Assembly (NCBI RefSeq): GCF_001649575.2
Contig: NC_051434.1
Span: forward strand, 13,904,868-13,968,867
Reading direction: 5' to 3'
Source: Kryptolebias marmoratus
Lineage: Eukaryota; Chordata; Actinopteri; Cyprinodontiformes; Rivulidae
Length of the DNA stretch: 64,000 bases
A model generated the notes under the pieces. The model was given only the letters and a program-made list of their open reading frames with translations. It was not told where the DNA came from and ran no database searches. This document shows, piece after piece, positions 1 to 12,049 of the stretch (its first letter is position 1; each line of letters starts with the position of its first letter). Made by a program: the position numbers and the translations under genes.

Positions 1-1379
1 CGATGGTACATTTTTACATACAAACACGCTACTGATGAACAAAAACAACAACAATATACAACCCCTGTGTCTTAAAATGGGAAAGAAACAAATCCCCTTT
101 TCCTCACCGACTCAAGATAGTATTTTTGCTGACTAAGTTACTTTAGTGCATCGGCGCATTTTCATAGTTTTATGGCGTGTTGACTGTGAGAACCTTACCC
201 CTAACTGAGTATAGGATGATCTAAAAACTAACCCACCCATCAGAAACTGAGGTGGGTGCAGACAGAATAGATGGTTCTTTTTTTTAACTTGATTTCCTCT
301 GCCTCCTTCTCAGAGTCGGGGGAGAAAGCCAAAGGAATTTCCCTCACTTCTCAGCCTCCGGGCTGGAAAGGCGAGGGGGAGGGGTTGCCTGTCCCTCTGT
401 CGGACAGGCGAGGGCGCACAAGGACAGCGGAGGCTGCGCCGCTCTCCACTGCCTGCTTGTGACTGAGACCAAATCACATGACAGAAGCTGTCTGCAGTCG
501 GACTTCTGAAGTGGCATCAGTAACATCACTGGCTCTGCAGCTTCTGATTTTAGGAATGAATTTAAAAACAGGCAGAAAAAACAGACTGATTACAGCTGAG
601 GGAGGTCCAGATCCATAACCTGCAGTCCAGCACAAACGGACTTAAAATTCATGCAGAATTTGTTGCGATATGTTAAAAGCAAACTTTTCAATTTGGTTAT
701 GAAAATGACTACAGGCTTTATGGGCCGCCAACAGTTTTCAACGCGTTATTGTTGGAAAAGGACACAGAGGCCCATCATAAAAAAGCAAAATGAATAATTA
801 TATAGGTATGCCAATTTTCTAGCACATATTTTCACTTAATTCAGTTTAATTTAGTTTATTTATTGACAATAATATTCGATATTCCACATCACAACAGTCA
901 TTCCAGGGCACTGCACAAAACATTCACACACATTATAAAATGCCAACTAGTAAATGGTATCTATCTGAGGAAAACAGCAGATTAAATTTTTTAATCGTCT
1001 TATCTTCACTTCGTCGCAATCTCCCATCCTGAGACTAAAATAAGTTTGCAGCTGTTGATGTTTGTATTTTTCTTGCTACTAGTAAAAAGGAAATGATCAG
1101 ATGGAAGAGACATGGAAACGTCCAGTGCATGTTTGCTTCATCAGGAAATTAACTGAAAAAAACCTCGGTCTGTAAAATTTGCGTTTCCAACGTTGCTTCC
1201 CGCCCCTTACGGGTAGAAAATGTAAATAATCCATTCCCGGAAGTATGAACTCAAAGCAAATAACCTATTTGTCAACGCTCAGTCAAATAAAACACATACT
1301 GAACGCACTTTTAGGCATTTATAATTTCTCCTAAAATGTAGCCAGTGCATGAGTTAAAACTCACACACTGCTAAAACTT

Positions 1380-1640
1380 TAGGCACTGGTGCGGCATGCA
1401 GCATGCACAGCTCGCCACGTCACGATGCGTGTGGATGACAGCAATAAAAATATTTTCAGAGCCATTCGAAGATGGAGGACGCACGGGGAAGGATGAAAAC
1501 ACGCATAATTTGCGTGTCACGTCAGTTCCCATATGAGGCTCTGCTGATTTCTAAGACTTCCTGCTAAAAATGTCGAAAAGACTTGACCTTTGAGGGACTT
1601 TACTTGACTCCACTTCAGATGAGGAGAAGAGTCATTGAAG
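1380..1640. promoter_or_regulatory. candidate regulatory element upstream of evx1
   Basis: A non-repetitive block with several recognisable sites. CACGTCA occurs twice about 100 bp apart (1416-1422 and 1518-1524; CRE/E-box-like). TGACAG (1436-1441, MEIS type) abuts CAATAAA (1442-1448, posterior-HOX type). TGACCTTTG, a nuclear-receptor half-site, lies near 1585. It is about 0.75-1 kb upstream of the evx1 start. Function is inferred from motif content only; conservation was not tested. Confidence 0.35.
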
Positions 1641-2103
1641 ACACTCAGACGAGAAGCAGGGGAAGGAGGAGAGGGGTACTAAATGCACAGAATGCACTTA
1701 TTAATTATGATTTGTGTTATGAAATAGCTCATGATGATAGATTATCGAAATAAATTATAGTAAGTTAGAAAACATGTCATATTTTTCTGTTTTGTTTTGG
1801 AAATACATATTTAAAAGAATGATTTACATACAGAAACATTAGGAGAACTATACATCCAGAAACAACACAGGAAATTATTTTGAGACATGCTTGATCTGTT
1901 TTTTTTTTCTGTTGTTGTTGTTGTTGTTTTTAATGGTGCTACTGCCCTTAGACACACACGAACAACCCAACACACACACACACCATCTGCATCTCGGCGC
2001 TGCCTTCCCTCTGTTTATGCACACATCTAATCAATGCGTGGCGTCATCAGAGAGGGGACCATCCTGACGACTGGCCCGATCAGAATGACAGCTCTGAAGA
2101 AAG

Positions 2104-2150
2104 GCAGAGAGAGAGAGAGAGGGAGGGAGGGAGGAGGAGGGGGAGAGCGG
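2104..2150. repeat. GA-rich low-complexity tract
   Basis: GAGA followed by GGGA and GGA repeats about 240 bp before the evx1 start codon. It may bind GAGA-type factors or be simple low-complexity DNA in the 5'UTR or promoter. Confidence 0.7.
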
Positions 2151-2332
2151 GGGTAAATGGTGCTCCCTCCCAGAGCTCCGTCTCCGCACTCTGAAGAGCT
2201 CCTTTCTGAGGGTCACACCGGACTGCAGAAATCACCCGCCTCCACCATCAGCGCGCTCCCTCTCCATCCTCAGAACCAAATCGCTCCTCGAGTTTTTTTT
2301 TCTTTTCATCATCATTATTATCATTGTTATCA

Positions 2333-2354
2333 TTTATTATTATTATTATTATTA
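2333..2354. repeat. short ATT repeat
   Basis: About seven ATT units 30 bp before the evx1 start codon, probably within the 5'UTR. Confidence 0.7.
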
Positions 2355-2383
2355 ATAATTTCCTGAGCAGCGTCCGCTCGGTG

Positions 2384-2702
2384 ATGGAAAGCAGAGAGGA
2401 GGTGGTGGTGAGGTTGGCGGAGGGAGGAGAGTCGCAGGGGAAACCGGGCCACAGGGGCTGTCTGAGCCCCGGCGCTGCTGCGCCCTACTCCCGGGAGAGA
2501 ACCGAGCTGCTGCTGGTGGAGGAGGAGGAAGAGGAGGAGGAGGAGGAGGAGAGCGCACGGAGGAACACGTCTTCATCCGGCGAGAAGCACCGCGCCGACC
2601 AGCCGCACAAGAACGGCAGCAGCTCGGACACAGAATCGGACTTCTATGAGGAAATTGACGTGAGCTGCACGCCTGAGAGCATGGACTACCCGACGGCTAA
2701 AG
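2384..2702 (+). CDS. evx1: evx1 coding exon 1
   Basis: Encodes residues 1-106 plus one base. The donor is AAAG|GTAGGC at 2703. It includes the acidic glutamate run encoded by GGA/GAG repeats and the conserved acidic [18 protein letters not shown] stretch. Confidence 0.95.
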
Positions 2703-4585
2703 GTAGGCTGCTGCTCTGTGATCACACGCGTGCGCAAATCTGTCCGGCTGCCACCTCATATGGGGAACGGTGCATCTGAAAAGTGTCATGCACAGAATGG
2801 TCTGGAAACAAACGCATGTATCTGATAGAAAAACGCGCAGTGAGATGAAAAATTCCACAATGTGCGCCCCCGTGGAAGCAGTTGGAGCCAATAAAACACA
2901 GAGAAACTGCAGTGGGTGCGCGCACAGCTGTTCTGCCAGGAGAGCTCTGTGGCTGAAAACGCTGTGGTGACACCCACAATCTAACCAGACGTTTTCATCA
3001 CTGACTCTGACAGCAAATGCTTCTGTGCGCACTGCATGATGGAGAGGCCAAACCACAAGGAGTAAATGAAAAAACTAAGATATACTGAGTGGTGTTTTTT
3101 TAATGTATTCTAAACGAATGCAAAGACTGCATTTGTTGTCCTCTATTATATAAAAATTACCCTAATGCATGCAAACATTTTTCTGTAAATAATCTGGACT
3201 TTGTGTTTGCCTCTTCCTGAGACGAAAACATACATACAAATAAGAAACTGACTCAATAAACAGCCTGTATGTATATTGTTTTTGCAGGTATCGATTTGAT
3301 ACACGGAAGGAGTAAGAGATGCATCACAAAATAAACTCGAGTTTCTAAAGCTTGTCAGGAGGCCTTTAGGCGTTCATTAAATAAAACACATCAAAAATTA
3401 AAAATTGATGTAACTTCAAACGCACCTGTAAAATAACTTAACAATCCAATGAAACGCCAAGCTTTTATTATTGTGTTCTTCAATTCATTTAACAATTTGT
3501 TATATTTATTATTACATTATATGTATCTGATTTATTTATTTATTTATGCGCTGGTTGTTAAGAATAACAAATTATTATGTATTTTTGTGCAGGCCGAAAC
3601 GAGGATTCTCCAAGCCACCCGGGTGAGACCGGAGCCGACCCGGGTAAAACAGTCCCGGGTCAGAGCTCCCACCTGTCCTACGGAGCAGACCAGATCCGCC
3701 GGTACCGAACAGCCTTCACCCGGGAGCAGATCGCCCGGTTGGAGAAGGAGTTTTACCGGGAGAACTACGTGTCCAGGCCACGGAGATGTGAGCTGGCGGC
3801 TGCCTTAAATCTACCTGAAACCACCATCAAAGTAAGATTTTGTTTTAAAGGAGCAGGACACGATGATTATTTTGTGCTTCTTTTTTTATTTGGCTTATAA
3901 AAAAGGAGAAATTCTATTTGGATTGTTTTATAAAAGAAAAACCCAAATCAGCATCGAAGGCCCCGCGTAAAAGCGGAAGTCGTGTTTGATCTGACTGCTT
4001 TTGTTGTTGTTGCTCAGAGGGAGGGCTGAGGTTAATGTTTGACCCAGTGTGTCTCTGTCCCAGGTGTGGTTCCAGAACCGCAGGATGAAAGACAAACGCC
4101 AGCGCCTGGCCATGACGTGGCCTCACCCCGCCGACCCGGCCTTCTACACCTACATGATGAGCCACGCCGCCGCCACGGGGAACCTGCCGTACCCCTTCCC
4201 TTCCCACCTCCCCTTGCCCTACTACTCCCCACTGGGTGTCGGGGCGGCCTCGGCGCCCGCCGCCGCCCCTTTCTCGAACCCTCTACGCTCCCTGGACAGC
4301 TTCCGGGTCCTGTCCCATCCCTACCAGAGGCCGGAGCTCCTGTGCGCCTTCAGGCACCCTTCAGTCTACCCAGCTCACGGCCTCGGGCCAGGGGGGAGTC
4401 CCTGCTCCTGCCTGGCCTGCCACTCCGCCCAGTCCAACGGTATCGCCACCAGACCCTCCGGGTCGGACTTCTCTTGCTCCCCGACAAGCAGGACGGACGC
4501 TTTTGTCACTTTTACGCCTTCGGTGCTCAGCAAATCTTCATCCGTGACACTAGACCAGAGAGAAGAAGTGCCTCTCACCAGATAA
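2384..4585 (+). CDS. evx1: Evx1, even-skipped-class homeodomain transcription factor (whole gene, 3 exons)
   Basis: Coding exons are 2384-2702, 3593-3831 and 4064-4585, joining in phases 1 and 0 to give 359 aa; human EVX1 is about 407 aa. Residues 141-200 form the homeodomain with the even-skipped helix 3 ([13 protein letters not shown]48 at 188, Q50 at 190). The intron between homeodomain residues 46 and 47 is typical of Evx genes. The N-terminus opens MESRE, has a glutamate run (46-56) and the Evx [11 protein letters not shown] motif (about 81-91). The C-terminus has the [13 protein letters not shown] segment, a CSCLACH motif and ends REEVPLTR. Evx1 acts in the nucleus, mainly as a repressor, in posterior patterning, fin and spinal interneuron specification. 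The start at 2384 was chosen over the in-frame 2324 ATG because MESRE matches the family and its Kozak context has G at -3. Neighbouring hibadh and tax1bp1 favour evx1 over evx2. Confidence 0.97.
2888..2895 (+). promoter_or_regulatory. HOX13-type site (CCAATAAA) in evx1 intron 1
   Basis: An exact match to one of the two known HOX13 consensus octamers, inside the 890-bp intron 1 (2703-3592). A single octamer can occur by chance in AT-rich DNA, so this is only a candidate for regulation by the neighbouring hoxa13. Confidence 0.25.
3593..3831 (+). CDS. evx1: evx1 coding exon 2 (homeodomain part 1)
   Basis: The acceptor is TTTTTGTGCAG at 3592. Encodes residues 107-186: a linker, then homeodomain positions 1-46 (from I141, including [11 protein letters not shown]). 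The donor is AAA|GTAAGA, phase 0. Confidence 0.96.
4064..4585 (+). CDS. evx1: evx1 coding exon 3 (homeodomain part 2 and C-terminus)
   Basis: The acceptor is CTGTCCCAG at 4063. Encodes residues 187-359, beginning with the recognition helix [10 protein letters not shown] proline- and alanine-rich region and the conserved C-terminal end [11 protein letters not shown] follow. The stop TAA is at 4583-4585. Confidence 0.97.
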   Translation: MWFQNRRMKDKRQRLAMTWPHPADPAFYTYMMSHAAATGNLPYPFPSHLPLPYYSPLGVGAASAPAAAPFSNPLRSLDSFRVLSHPYQRPELLCAFRHPSVYPAHGLGPGGSPCSCLACHSAQSNGIATRPSGSDFSCSPTSRTDAFVTFTPSVLSKSSSVTLDQREEVPLTR

Positions 4586-4661
4586 AACCAAAACAAAACC
4601 AACTCTTCTCCCACATCAGCCTCTGTCACATCAGCTTTTATATCATAAGACAAAGGTAGAG

Positions 4662-4667
4662 AATAAA
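4662..4667 (+). terminator. evx1: evx1 polyadenylation signal AATAAA (proximal)
   Basis: A canonical hexamer 77 bp after the stop codon. A second AATAAA at 4772-4777 could be used instead; the sequence alone does not decide. Confidence 0.5.
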
Positions 4668-5009
4668 CATGAAGAAAAATAGCTATAAGACGCACAACAG
4701 ACCCGCCTTTACTGTAACTAAATATTCTCATCGCAGAGCCAGGGCAGCTGGCTGAAACATGGCCGCATGAAAATAAAACCGGATTTGATTTTCCGAATTT
4801 AATGTGTTTCTTATTGGTGACAATGAGAGGTTTTTTTATCATTACTTGTCCTTTTGTTTCCAAAATTCACCTCCATGTGCAAGAATGATGCTTTCCATCT
4901 CTCTTCCTAACAAGGGGATTTTTTTTTTAACAGACTGTGGCCGTCTCATTAGCTCCCCCCACAAAGGAGCAAAAGAGCAGAAATGTGCACATGCAAGTAA
5001 AATTAGTAA

Positions 5010-5120
5010 AGTGATGTATATGTACGAGCCGGCACGTTTTGAGGGTTGAATTAATTATAATACCAGGAAGGGATCGTTGCTGCCAAAAGGTAACAAGGCG
5101 CCGAGGGAACGGATTACAGC
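5010..5120. promoter_or_regulatory. candidate regulatory block 3' of evx1
   Basis: Non-repetitive sequence with a TTAATTATAAT homeodomain-type core near 5050 and a GC-richer second half, 430 bp after the evx1 stop. Inferred from composition and motif only. Confidence 0.25.
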
Positions 5121-5689
5121 CCCGCTCGGTTTGGTGAGGGGGTGGGGGGATGAGGAGGGGGGATGGAGAGGGGACAATCAGAGGAAGAAGAGGACATCAC
5201 TTCTGTTGCTGTTTCGTTCATGTTCTTGTAAGATATTAAATCAGACAAAAATGTGATTAAATTATGCGTCTGAGAACCGTTTTTCTTGCTACTTTTAAAG
5301 CATTTCCTGATTTATTTTTGTGGGGGGTTTTTTGTTCCATATATTCAAAAGTCAGTTGAAAATATTATTTTTAATATTTTTTCTGTTATTTTATATTATT
5401 ATTCTCTTCTCTCTCTTTTGTTTTTGGTTGGATTGTTTGTCTAATTTGCAATAAATTATGTCAATGAAGAAACGAAATGTATAAACGCATCTTTGATTTA
5501 TTTAATGATGAGTGATATTTTTTAAATAATAACGATAAATATTATAATAATAAAAAACCCGAACAGATTCAAATCAGTTCCGTTCTTGTTGTTGTTAATG
5601 ATTATCTTTTTTTTAATTTGATTTATTTGATTTAGTATTTTAGGCAATTTTCGTTTGATTTCGTTCGAAACAAGTCAATTCATCTCTGC

Positions 5690-5880
5690 ATGTCCTTTAA
5701 TAATAACGCTATCATTTTGAGCTCAAGTGGTCGCTGTCAAATCACCCGAGTGCCCCCTCCCCCTCCCCCAATAATTCCTGGCGGGGCCGCTAGATTGACC
5801 GTGACAGCTAAGTGGTCCCCGGGCTCCGTTAACGCCACTCATATTTTTTGTTTTGTTTTGTTTTCTCTCTCCGCTAAAAC
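5690..5880. promoter_or_regulatory. candidate regulatory block with mirrored MEIS-type sites
   Basis: Contains AAGTGGTCGCTGTCA and, about 80 bp later, TGACAGCTAAGTGG. These are two MEIS-type TGACAG cores, each paired with an AAGTGG element, in opposed arrangement, about 1.1-1.3 kb after the evx1 stop. Function is inferred. Confidence 0.3.
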
Positions 5881-5995
5881 CACTTAATAGACACAGAATT
5901 AGTTGTCTGAAGATATTGGAAAAGCGGAGAGAGATCGATTATTTTGAAGAAGTGGAGCTAGGTGAGGTTTGTGGGGAGAGAGAGGGGGGGGGGGG

Positions 5996-6024
5996 NNNNN
6001 NNNNNNNNNNNNNNNNNNNNNNNN
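5996..6024. other. assembly gap inside a G homopolymer
   Basis: 29 Ns flanked on both sides by long runs of G (5985-5995 and 6025-6041). The true length of the G tract is unknown. Confidence 0.98.
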
Positions 6025-6252
6025 GGGGGGGGGGGGGGGGGTAATTTACCAACAATCAAGCGAGGATCCTAATTGGCCACGTTTGATCGAGGCAAATAAA
6101 ATCAGTTTTTCAGAGCGTGGCTCTCAGACAGACGCGCAAACCAGTTTGTTTTTTTTAAGGAGGGGATTAAAAATAAATAAATTTGCACAACAAGGAGAAA
6201 CATTTAGGATTTCAGCGCGGGGGCCTGCAACTCCTCCTCGCTCAGTTGCGTA

Positions 6253-6266
6253 ATTGCGGCCGCAAT
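6253..6266. repeat. 14-bp perfect palindrome ATTGCGGCCGCAAT
   Basis: A perfect self-complementary 14-mer with two CpGs in otherwise AT-rich DNA, inside the evx1 3' candidate enhancer cluster. It could be a dimeric factor site or chance. Confidence 0.6.
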
Positions 6267-6454
6267 CTGACATCAGTCTTCTCCGTGAACTCACCATCTT
6301 CCCTTCAACCATCCCCAAGTAATTGTCTGATCAAATCTAAACCACGAAAGAGTTTAATATCTCACAAGTTCGACGTTTTTGGCTCATCCAAACAACCCTA
6401 CCTCCCACCCCCTCTCCATCCTCCCCCTCTTCCCCCCCCAGCTCCCGCTCCAGC

Positions 6455-6620
6455 ACGCGCGCTTGATTGATGGCCTTATTAACTGCGGTTCTTGTAAGTG
6501 TGACCGAGCTGATTAAAATGCATATGTTTGGAATAATACACCGTTTAAGCCTCCCGGGTCGAGGCAGATTTATGTAAAACCATATCAGCCTGATAAAACG
6601 GACGCGCAGGTCAAGCAGGA
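6455..6620. promoter_or_regulatory. candidate evx1 enhancer with PBX/HOX site
   Basis: TGATTGAT (6464-6471) is a bipartite PBX-HOX consensus. It is followed by GATTAAAATGCATA, TTTATG and TGATAAAAC homeodomain/CDX-like cores in a non-repetitive stretch. Function is inferred. Confidence 0.35.
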
Positions 6621-6809
6621 GAAACGGCTTTGTTTTGCTCGTAATTTAAAAGAAAAAGAAGAAAAAAGAAAAAAACCTAATAGTGCCATACGAGGAAAAT
6701 AAAATCAAAATGAACGGAATATTTAAAAAGTCTTCCCAGAATTTGGATATTTTTGAACAGAATGGGGGGGGGGGGATCAGAGCTGATTGTGCCACAATGA
6801 CGCATTGAA

Positions 6810-7270
6810 GTGAGGCGAATTACAGCCACATAAATGACTCTTCATCTCTCCTCGCCGCTCAGTCCTCAGCGGCCTAATCCAGCATCAACATGCCGTTTTG
6901 ATCGCAGGGAGATTGACCGTGCAAATGTGATGGGGCTCATATAGAGATTGCAGCAATTACACGCAGCCTTCTAAGATCCTATTAGCGCGAATTGGCTCAG
7001 AGTTCCTGCAGATCCCACAACTGGCACAAAGCGTTTTGATAGGGGCGGCGCACACTGCAGCTGTCCACCGACCGAGAAAGAAAGAAAAAAAGGGGTTGTG
7101 GATGTGTGGCTGCTGCTGTTTAAATTGGATTGCATCCTAATTTACAAAGCCAAGAGACTGGCGGAGGCGTGGACGCGCCGATCACACAGTAATGATGATG
7201 AATGGGAGATTAATGCGGGTACAAGCAAGACAATTTAGGCCTTCATCTGTTTAAATAGGCCTCCAATATC
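6810..7270. promoter_or_regulatory. candidate evx1 enhancer block
   Basis: About 460 bp of complex sequence with balanced base composition (including CAGCTGTC, TGATGGGGCTCATA and TTAATGCGGG), with a small A-rich break near 7080. It looks like a vertebrate conserved non-coding element rather than neutral AT-rich spacer. No alignment could be run. Confidence 0.35.
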
Positions 7271-8630
7271 ATTTGGAAACGGGGGTCACTTTAAATCAAT
7301 GGGAGGCGGTAGGGAAAGGGGGTGGGGGACGCGTGAAAGTCGTTTTCGGCTGCGTCTTTATCAGCATTATTTACGGTGCACCGGAGACAGCCATGTGCGG
7401 CAGGAAAATGGACCGGCTGCTGCTGCTGCTGCTGCTGCCGCCGCCTGTGAGAGGAGAGCAGGAAAAACAGAGCAGAGTGGATTCAGGCCATCAAAAGGAT
7501 GCTCGGAAAGAAAACCCTCATCTTTAGGGGTTCGACTCAAGTGGTTGGCGAAAATATGCACGGAGTCTGCGCGTGGAATGTGAACAAACTCCCTCCTAGG
7601 ATCTGAGAAGCTCATCCTGAAAGGTTTTCACGTGCATCTTTTTAACCCTCCAACAGACTAAAGCAGGTTTAAGCTCCACATTTTGTACCTATTTCAGAGT
7701 AACATCGTTGAAGGGCAAACCAGCTACTAACATCTTAAAAAACAACTTTTATGTCCTCAGCATCACTAAATCCTTCCCTCTCTGTTTCATATAGTTTAAT
7801 ACACAGATGTTAAAATGACTCACCAAATCATGAGTGAATGTAAACTCTGGCTAACTCTCCAGCAGCAGTAACAGGCTTTTGGGAGCTCATGATTTGAAGC
7901 TGCAGGAAATATTGAAAAAAACAGTGCAAAAAGAGAAAACAAGTATCTTTTTACAGCTGTGTTTACATTTTAAGGATATTGGTTTTGTGCTTTAGTGAGG
8001 CGCAATATTTGTAATTCATTTTGCTTGTGATCAAGCACTTTAATATGTCTATATTGGTGCTTTTACATAATTAGGCTTAAGATTTGGATACTTTCCCCAT
8101 TATTATTAGTTGAAGGGCAAGTTGCTCTTCTGCCAAGGCCAAAGTTAAAATGTTAAAAATGTTCGCCATTTGCTTGTGTTTGAAACTCTTCATCACATTT
8201 AATAAAATTCAGGATAATCTTCCGGGCATGGCAAGCAACCACCAATGACAAGAAATCGATATTTTAAAAGGTGATGCTGGAAAATGAATCAATCAATCTG
8301 ACAGAAACTCTGCTCACATTTCCCCCTTTTGGTTAATATATTTAAATCCTCCAGCATTGAAACTAGTGTGCAACTTTTGGTCACAGCCTGCCGGGTCAAG
8401 CATCTGATTAAAGTTTTACAACAAGCCCTCAGAACAGAAAATACAACTTGCAAAGTCTAGTTTAGTCTAAAATATTTCAGGAGCTAATCTTTAAATTTTC
8501 AACCATTATTTATGTTTCACATAAAGCCAGTGTTTCAACATATTTTAAGATTATTTTACAAATATCTCAAATAAGAGAACTTGTAGGTACAATGAATGTG
8601 TTGAGTGACCCTTAGGGGCATTCTATAAGC

Positions 8631-8797
<167 letters not shown>

Positions 8798-10275
8798 CTT
8801 AAACACACAAGTATGAACAGCCATATCTTTTAAGTATCAAAAGTGCCCAGTTTTTTGCTTCTATATTTCAATTATTGTCACTCTTCTAATCTGAGTTGAC
8901 TCTCTGGTTCTATCTCCTAAAATCCCTCCACTAAAACAGCAAGCAGGATCTTTATAATGAATCTGGAAAGGCTATGAATCTCTTTTTGGCATCATTACTA
9001 AAACTACCTTAATATTTGGACTGACTGTCCTGAGCTCTTCCTGAATCAAAGTTCAGAGTTCAGAAAAACAATGGGGTTTTTTTGTCTCAGAACCGTTCGG
9101 AAGCTTAGTGTCTCAATTAAAGGCAAAAAATATATATTTTAAAAAACATTTATCAGTTTTTTAAGGAATAAGTGGCCCAAGTGTGAAGTTGTGCATTTAG
9201 TTAATCATCTTAAGATGTTTTTATTCATGTCCATCGTGCCCTAGAAGAAGTCACATACACAAATCTGTTACTTTCTCTGATATTATATTTTTCAGCTGAG
9301 TCAAACGGAGATATTTGTTTAGGAGCATCTTTGAAACAACTAGAACGGATAGACAAGTTCATACAGAAATGTGGTTTATACAAAATCAGAGGTTGTAATT
9401 TACATTCTGCTCCTGCATCTTGGCTTAGTTTATGTTTAAAATGTCATCATGTAATGCAATATACTATGTTTTATAGATCATAAAGTTTTATTTACCAATT
9501 TTTATTGCATAATTTGGACCAGATAATGTTTGTATTCTCCTGGTGGGCAGAAATCTTAGAAATAAAACATTTTCTAACAATCAATAATACATTTAAACAG
9601 ACTTAGAGTTTCTTTTTGCATGATGCATCTAGCCAATAAGCATAATGCTGTATTGTACACCATGTGTGGACAGAATATTAAGAAAATATGAATAAGCTAT
9701 TTAATTACTTGTTCTTTCTAACCAAATAAGCTTTATTTTCAGTGTGTTGAGTTGTAACATTGGAGAGTTGGGTCGAAAAAAATAAGTGGTCCATAAAACC
9801 ATAACCAAACTACCAGTGGGCACCATGGATCACAGTTTTAATTAGAAGTGATGGATGCATGAAGCACGAGGTGGCTTCATTATCTCCACATTTCTCCATC
9901 CTCTTTGGCAATTGGCTAAAGAATAAATATTTTAAATGTGTTTTAAAGGCAGTCAATTGACTTACCAAAACAAGATGACATGATGTATTGTAAACATTAT
10001 CAGTATGTGATAAATCTGCCTCTGGGAAGCTTGGTAGAAAGGGTATTGTCATCTTTTTAAAAATGTATCTGCATTAAACCAATTAAAAGCAAACGACTCA
10101 AAAAGTCTTTGTTTGAACATTTTAGCTGCAGTTGTGCCAAAAGGAAGTTGTTATTTACTGAGAGGTGCCTAAGTAGATCCAAATTTATTGTTTATTAAAA
10201 AATCAAGGTGTAAAATAAACACCCAGTAAGTGGTTCTCTTTAGCTATTAGCAGCATGCATGACTTGATTACTCTG

Positions 10276-10299
10276 AAATGGTTGTACCTGCAACCATTT
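10276..10299. repeat. perfect 9-bp inverted repeat with 6-nt loop
   Basis: AAATGGTTG and its exact complement CAACCATTT are separated by TACCTG. The stem is too short for a microRNA precursor and no host transcript is known. Confidence 0.6.
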
Positions 10300-12049
10300 G
10301 ACTGCTGCATGTCACTGAGCACCGATGTGGCATGAATGTCTTTTTATTCAGCTGCAGCAACACCAAACCAGAGGTGCCACCAAGGGGGCTGGGGTAGGTG
10401 GGTGGTCTGTGGCTATAAAACTGCTGGCTCCCCATAAGCCAACAAAAGAAAAATGGCTATAACTCAGTCAATTTTACAAAAACTGAGCTAAAATGCAGCA
10501 TGGCAGGAGATAGGAATCATTCACAACACCTACTTTGACCACTAACAGAATGTGCAAGATCTTTGTTTACAATTCTGACAGGCAAGGCAGCAGCCGATAT
10601 GCATTCTCTCAAAGGATGCTGGTTTCAGCTGTCACTATGAGTTTAAGACCGGCAAAGACAAACTGTGTCGTGACTGTGCTGTTCTCAATCAGTAATATCA
10701 GCTGTAAAATAGGAAACCACAATAGGCCTGTTTCGGAAGGTGATTCCCTAACTCTTATAATTCAGTTTTTTTCAAATAGTCTAGATTTGATAACAGAGAA
10801 AAGCCAGATACCTTCAAGGCAGCTAGTCTGCTGTGGAGAAAACAGTGGCAGATTGAGGCAGGAATTTGCAAAACTTAGACAACTATAGTTTAAGGCTCCC
10901 ATCTTTCTCAAATCTGCAATGTCAACCTTATGTTTGCGAAGTCTATAAAGGCAAAAAAGGGTAATACTTAGCTCTAAATGCTCAAAAGTTCAACATTTAA
11001 ATTTAAAGAGAAAGTAGATTTGCAGCAGTCGTTACAAAGTTAATTTTAAACATATTATAACTTGTCCATTAAACAAAACAAACAAACAAAAAAAGAAAAC
11101 AGGCTTGAATGTAATTTTAAAACAATACTTTTATTCATAAACCTGAACACAATACAGAAGGCTAATAATGACAATTTCTGGGCTGCAGTTTACAAAATGC
11201 AAGTCACTTTTTCTTGTGCAAAAAATACTTTATTTTTACTGATGGATCAAGAGTAAAATTATTTAAATGAGTGTTGCTGGAATAAATAGCAACATATGTA
11301 AACTCTAACAAAAAACTTGAGAACATCATCAGTTTGGTGTGAAGACATCTGAGTTACTTTAGAAAGTTTTAAATGAAAAAATCTGAATCCATAAACTTGA
11401 AATGCAAATGCATTTGTAAAATAAATAAAGACAACCCTAAAGCTGTTGACAGTATTTTAAATGCTTCATATACCAATTTCATGTGCTAGTTCATAGTGTA
11501 CTAACAAGTGAAGGTTTCTGATATACTGTTCACTGTCATTTCCAATTAACCTGAAAATCCTGAATAAAATGTTGAACTAATGAAAGGATCAGCAACTTTT
11601 ATTTATCCTTTGTAGTGAAATATTGATTTTTATATTCAAATGTTTTTTTCCAAAAAAATGCAATTCCAGTTTGGTACATAGTATCCCTGTGCTGCACACT
11701 AATGTATTGATTTTTATTAAACAAAACTACACATTAAAGTATGCACCATGTCAGAAAAAAAATTCTAAAATGATGAAAGAGGAGCATTAAATATTTAAAT
11801 AATGCCTTTTTTCTCATATGAATCACCCTCTTCTCATTTATTCATTGTTTCATCGTCCTGTTTGCGTTAAAGTTCTTCGCTCCCTGTTGTTTATACTTTT
11901 GATATGCTCCAGTTTTTGTATAGTTTGTTTTGCTGCCCTCTTAGCCATTTATTTTATAAAAGTTCTTTTAATTTAGTTTTGCTGCACCTGTGTTTGCATT
12001 CTCAGTCCTTAGAGAGTACTTTCTGACAGAGTGAATATTTACCAAGTTT

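Larger units (their letters stand above)
1..2383. other. 5' flank of evx1 (intergenic, hoxa13 side)
   Basis: No convincing coding sequence. The segment is AT-rich with ordinary A/T runs. A less repetitive, CpG-containing block at 1380-1640 is listed separately. A GA-rich tract (2104-2150) and a short ATT repeat (2333-2354) sit just before the evx1 start and probably belong to its promoter or 5'UTR. I could not identify a TATA box or transcription start with confidence. Confidence 0.6.
4586..8630. other. evx1 3' flank with candidate enhancer blocks
   Basis: Contains the evx1 3'UTR, then about 3.5 kb without genes. Several stretches are CpG-containing, non-repetitive and rich in homeodomain-type sites (listed separately), interrupted by a G-homopolymer gap. 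Beyond about 7620 the sequence becomes plain AT-rich with no recognisable content. Confidence 0.6.

Noticed and set aside
2352..2576. Minus-strand proline-rich 74-aa frame
   Set aside because: Antisense of the evx1 GGA repeat that encodes polyglutamate.
4039..4659. 206-aa plus-strand frame overlapping evx1 exon 3
   Set aside because: Out-of-frame shadow of a GC-rich exon; the frame from 4064 carries the homeodomain.
10276..10299. Hairpin considered as a microRNA precursor
   Set aside because: A 9-bp stem is far too short for a pre-miRNA.
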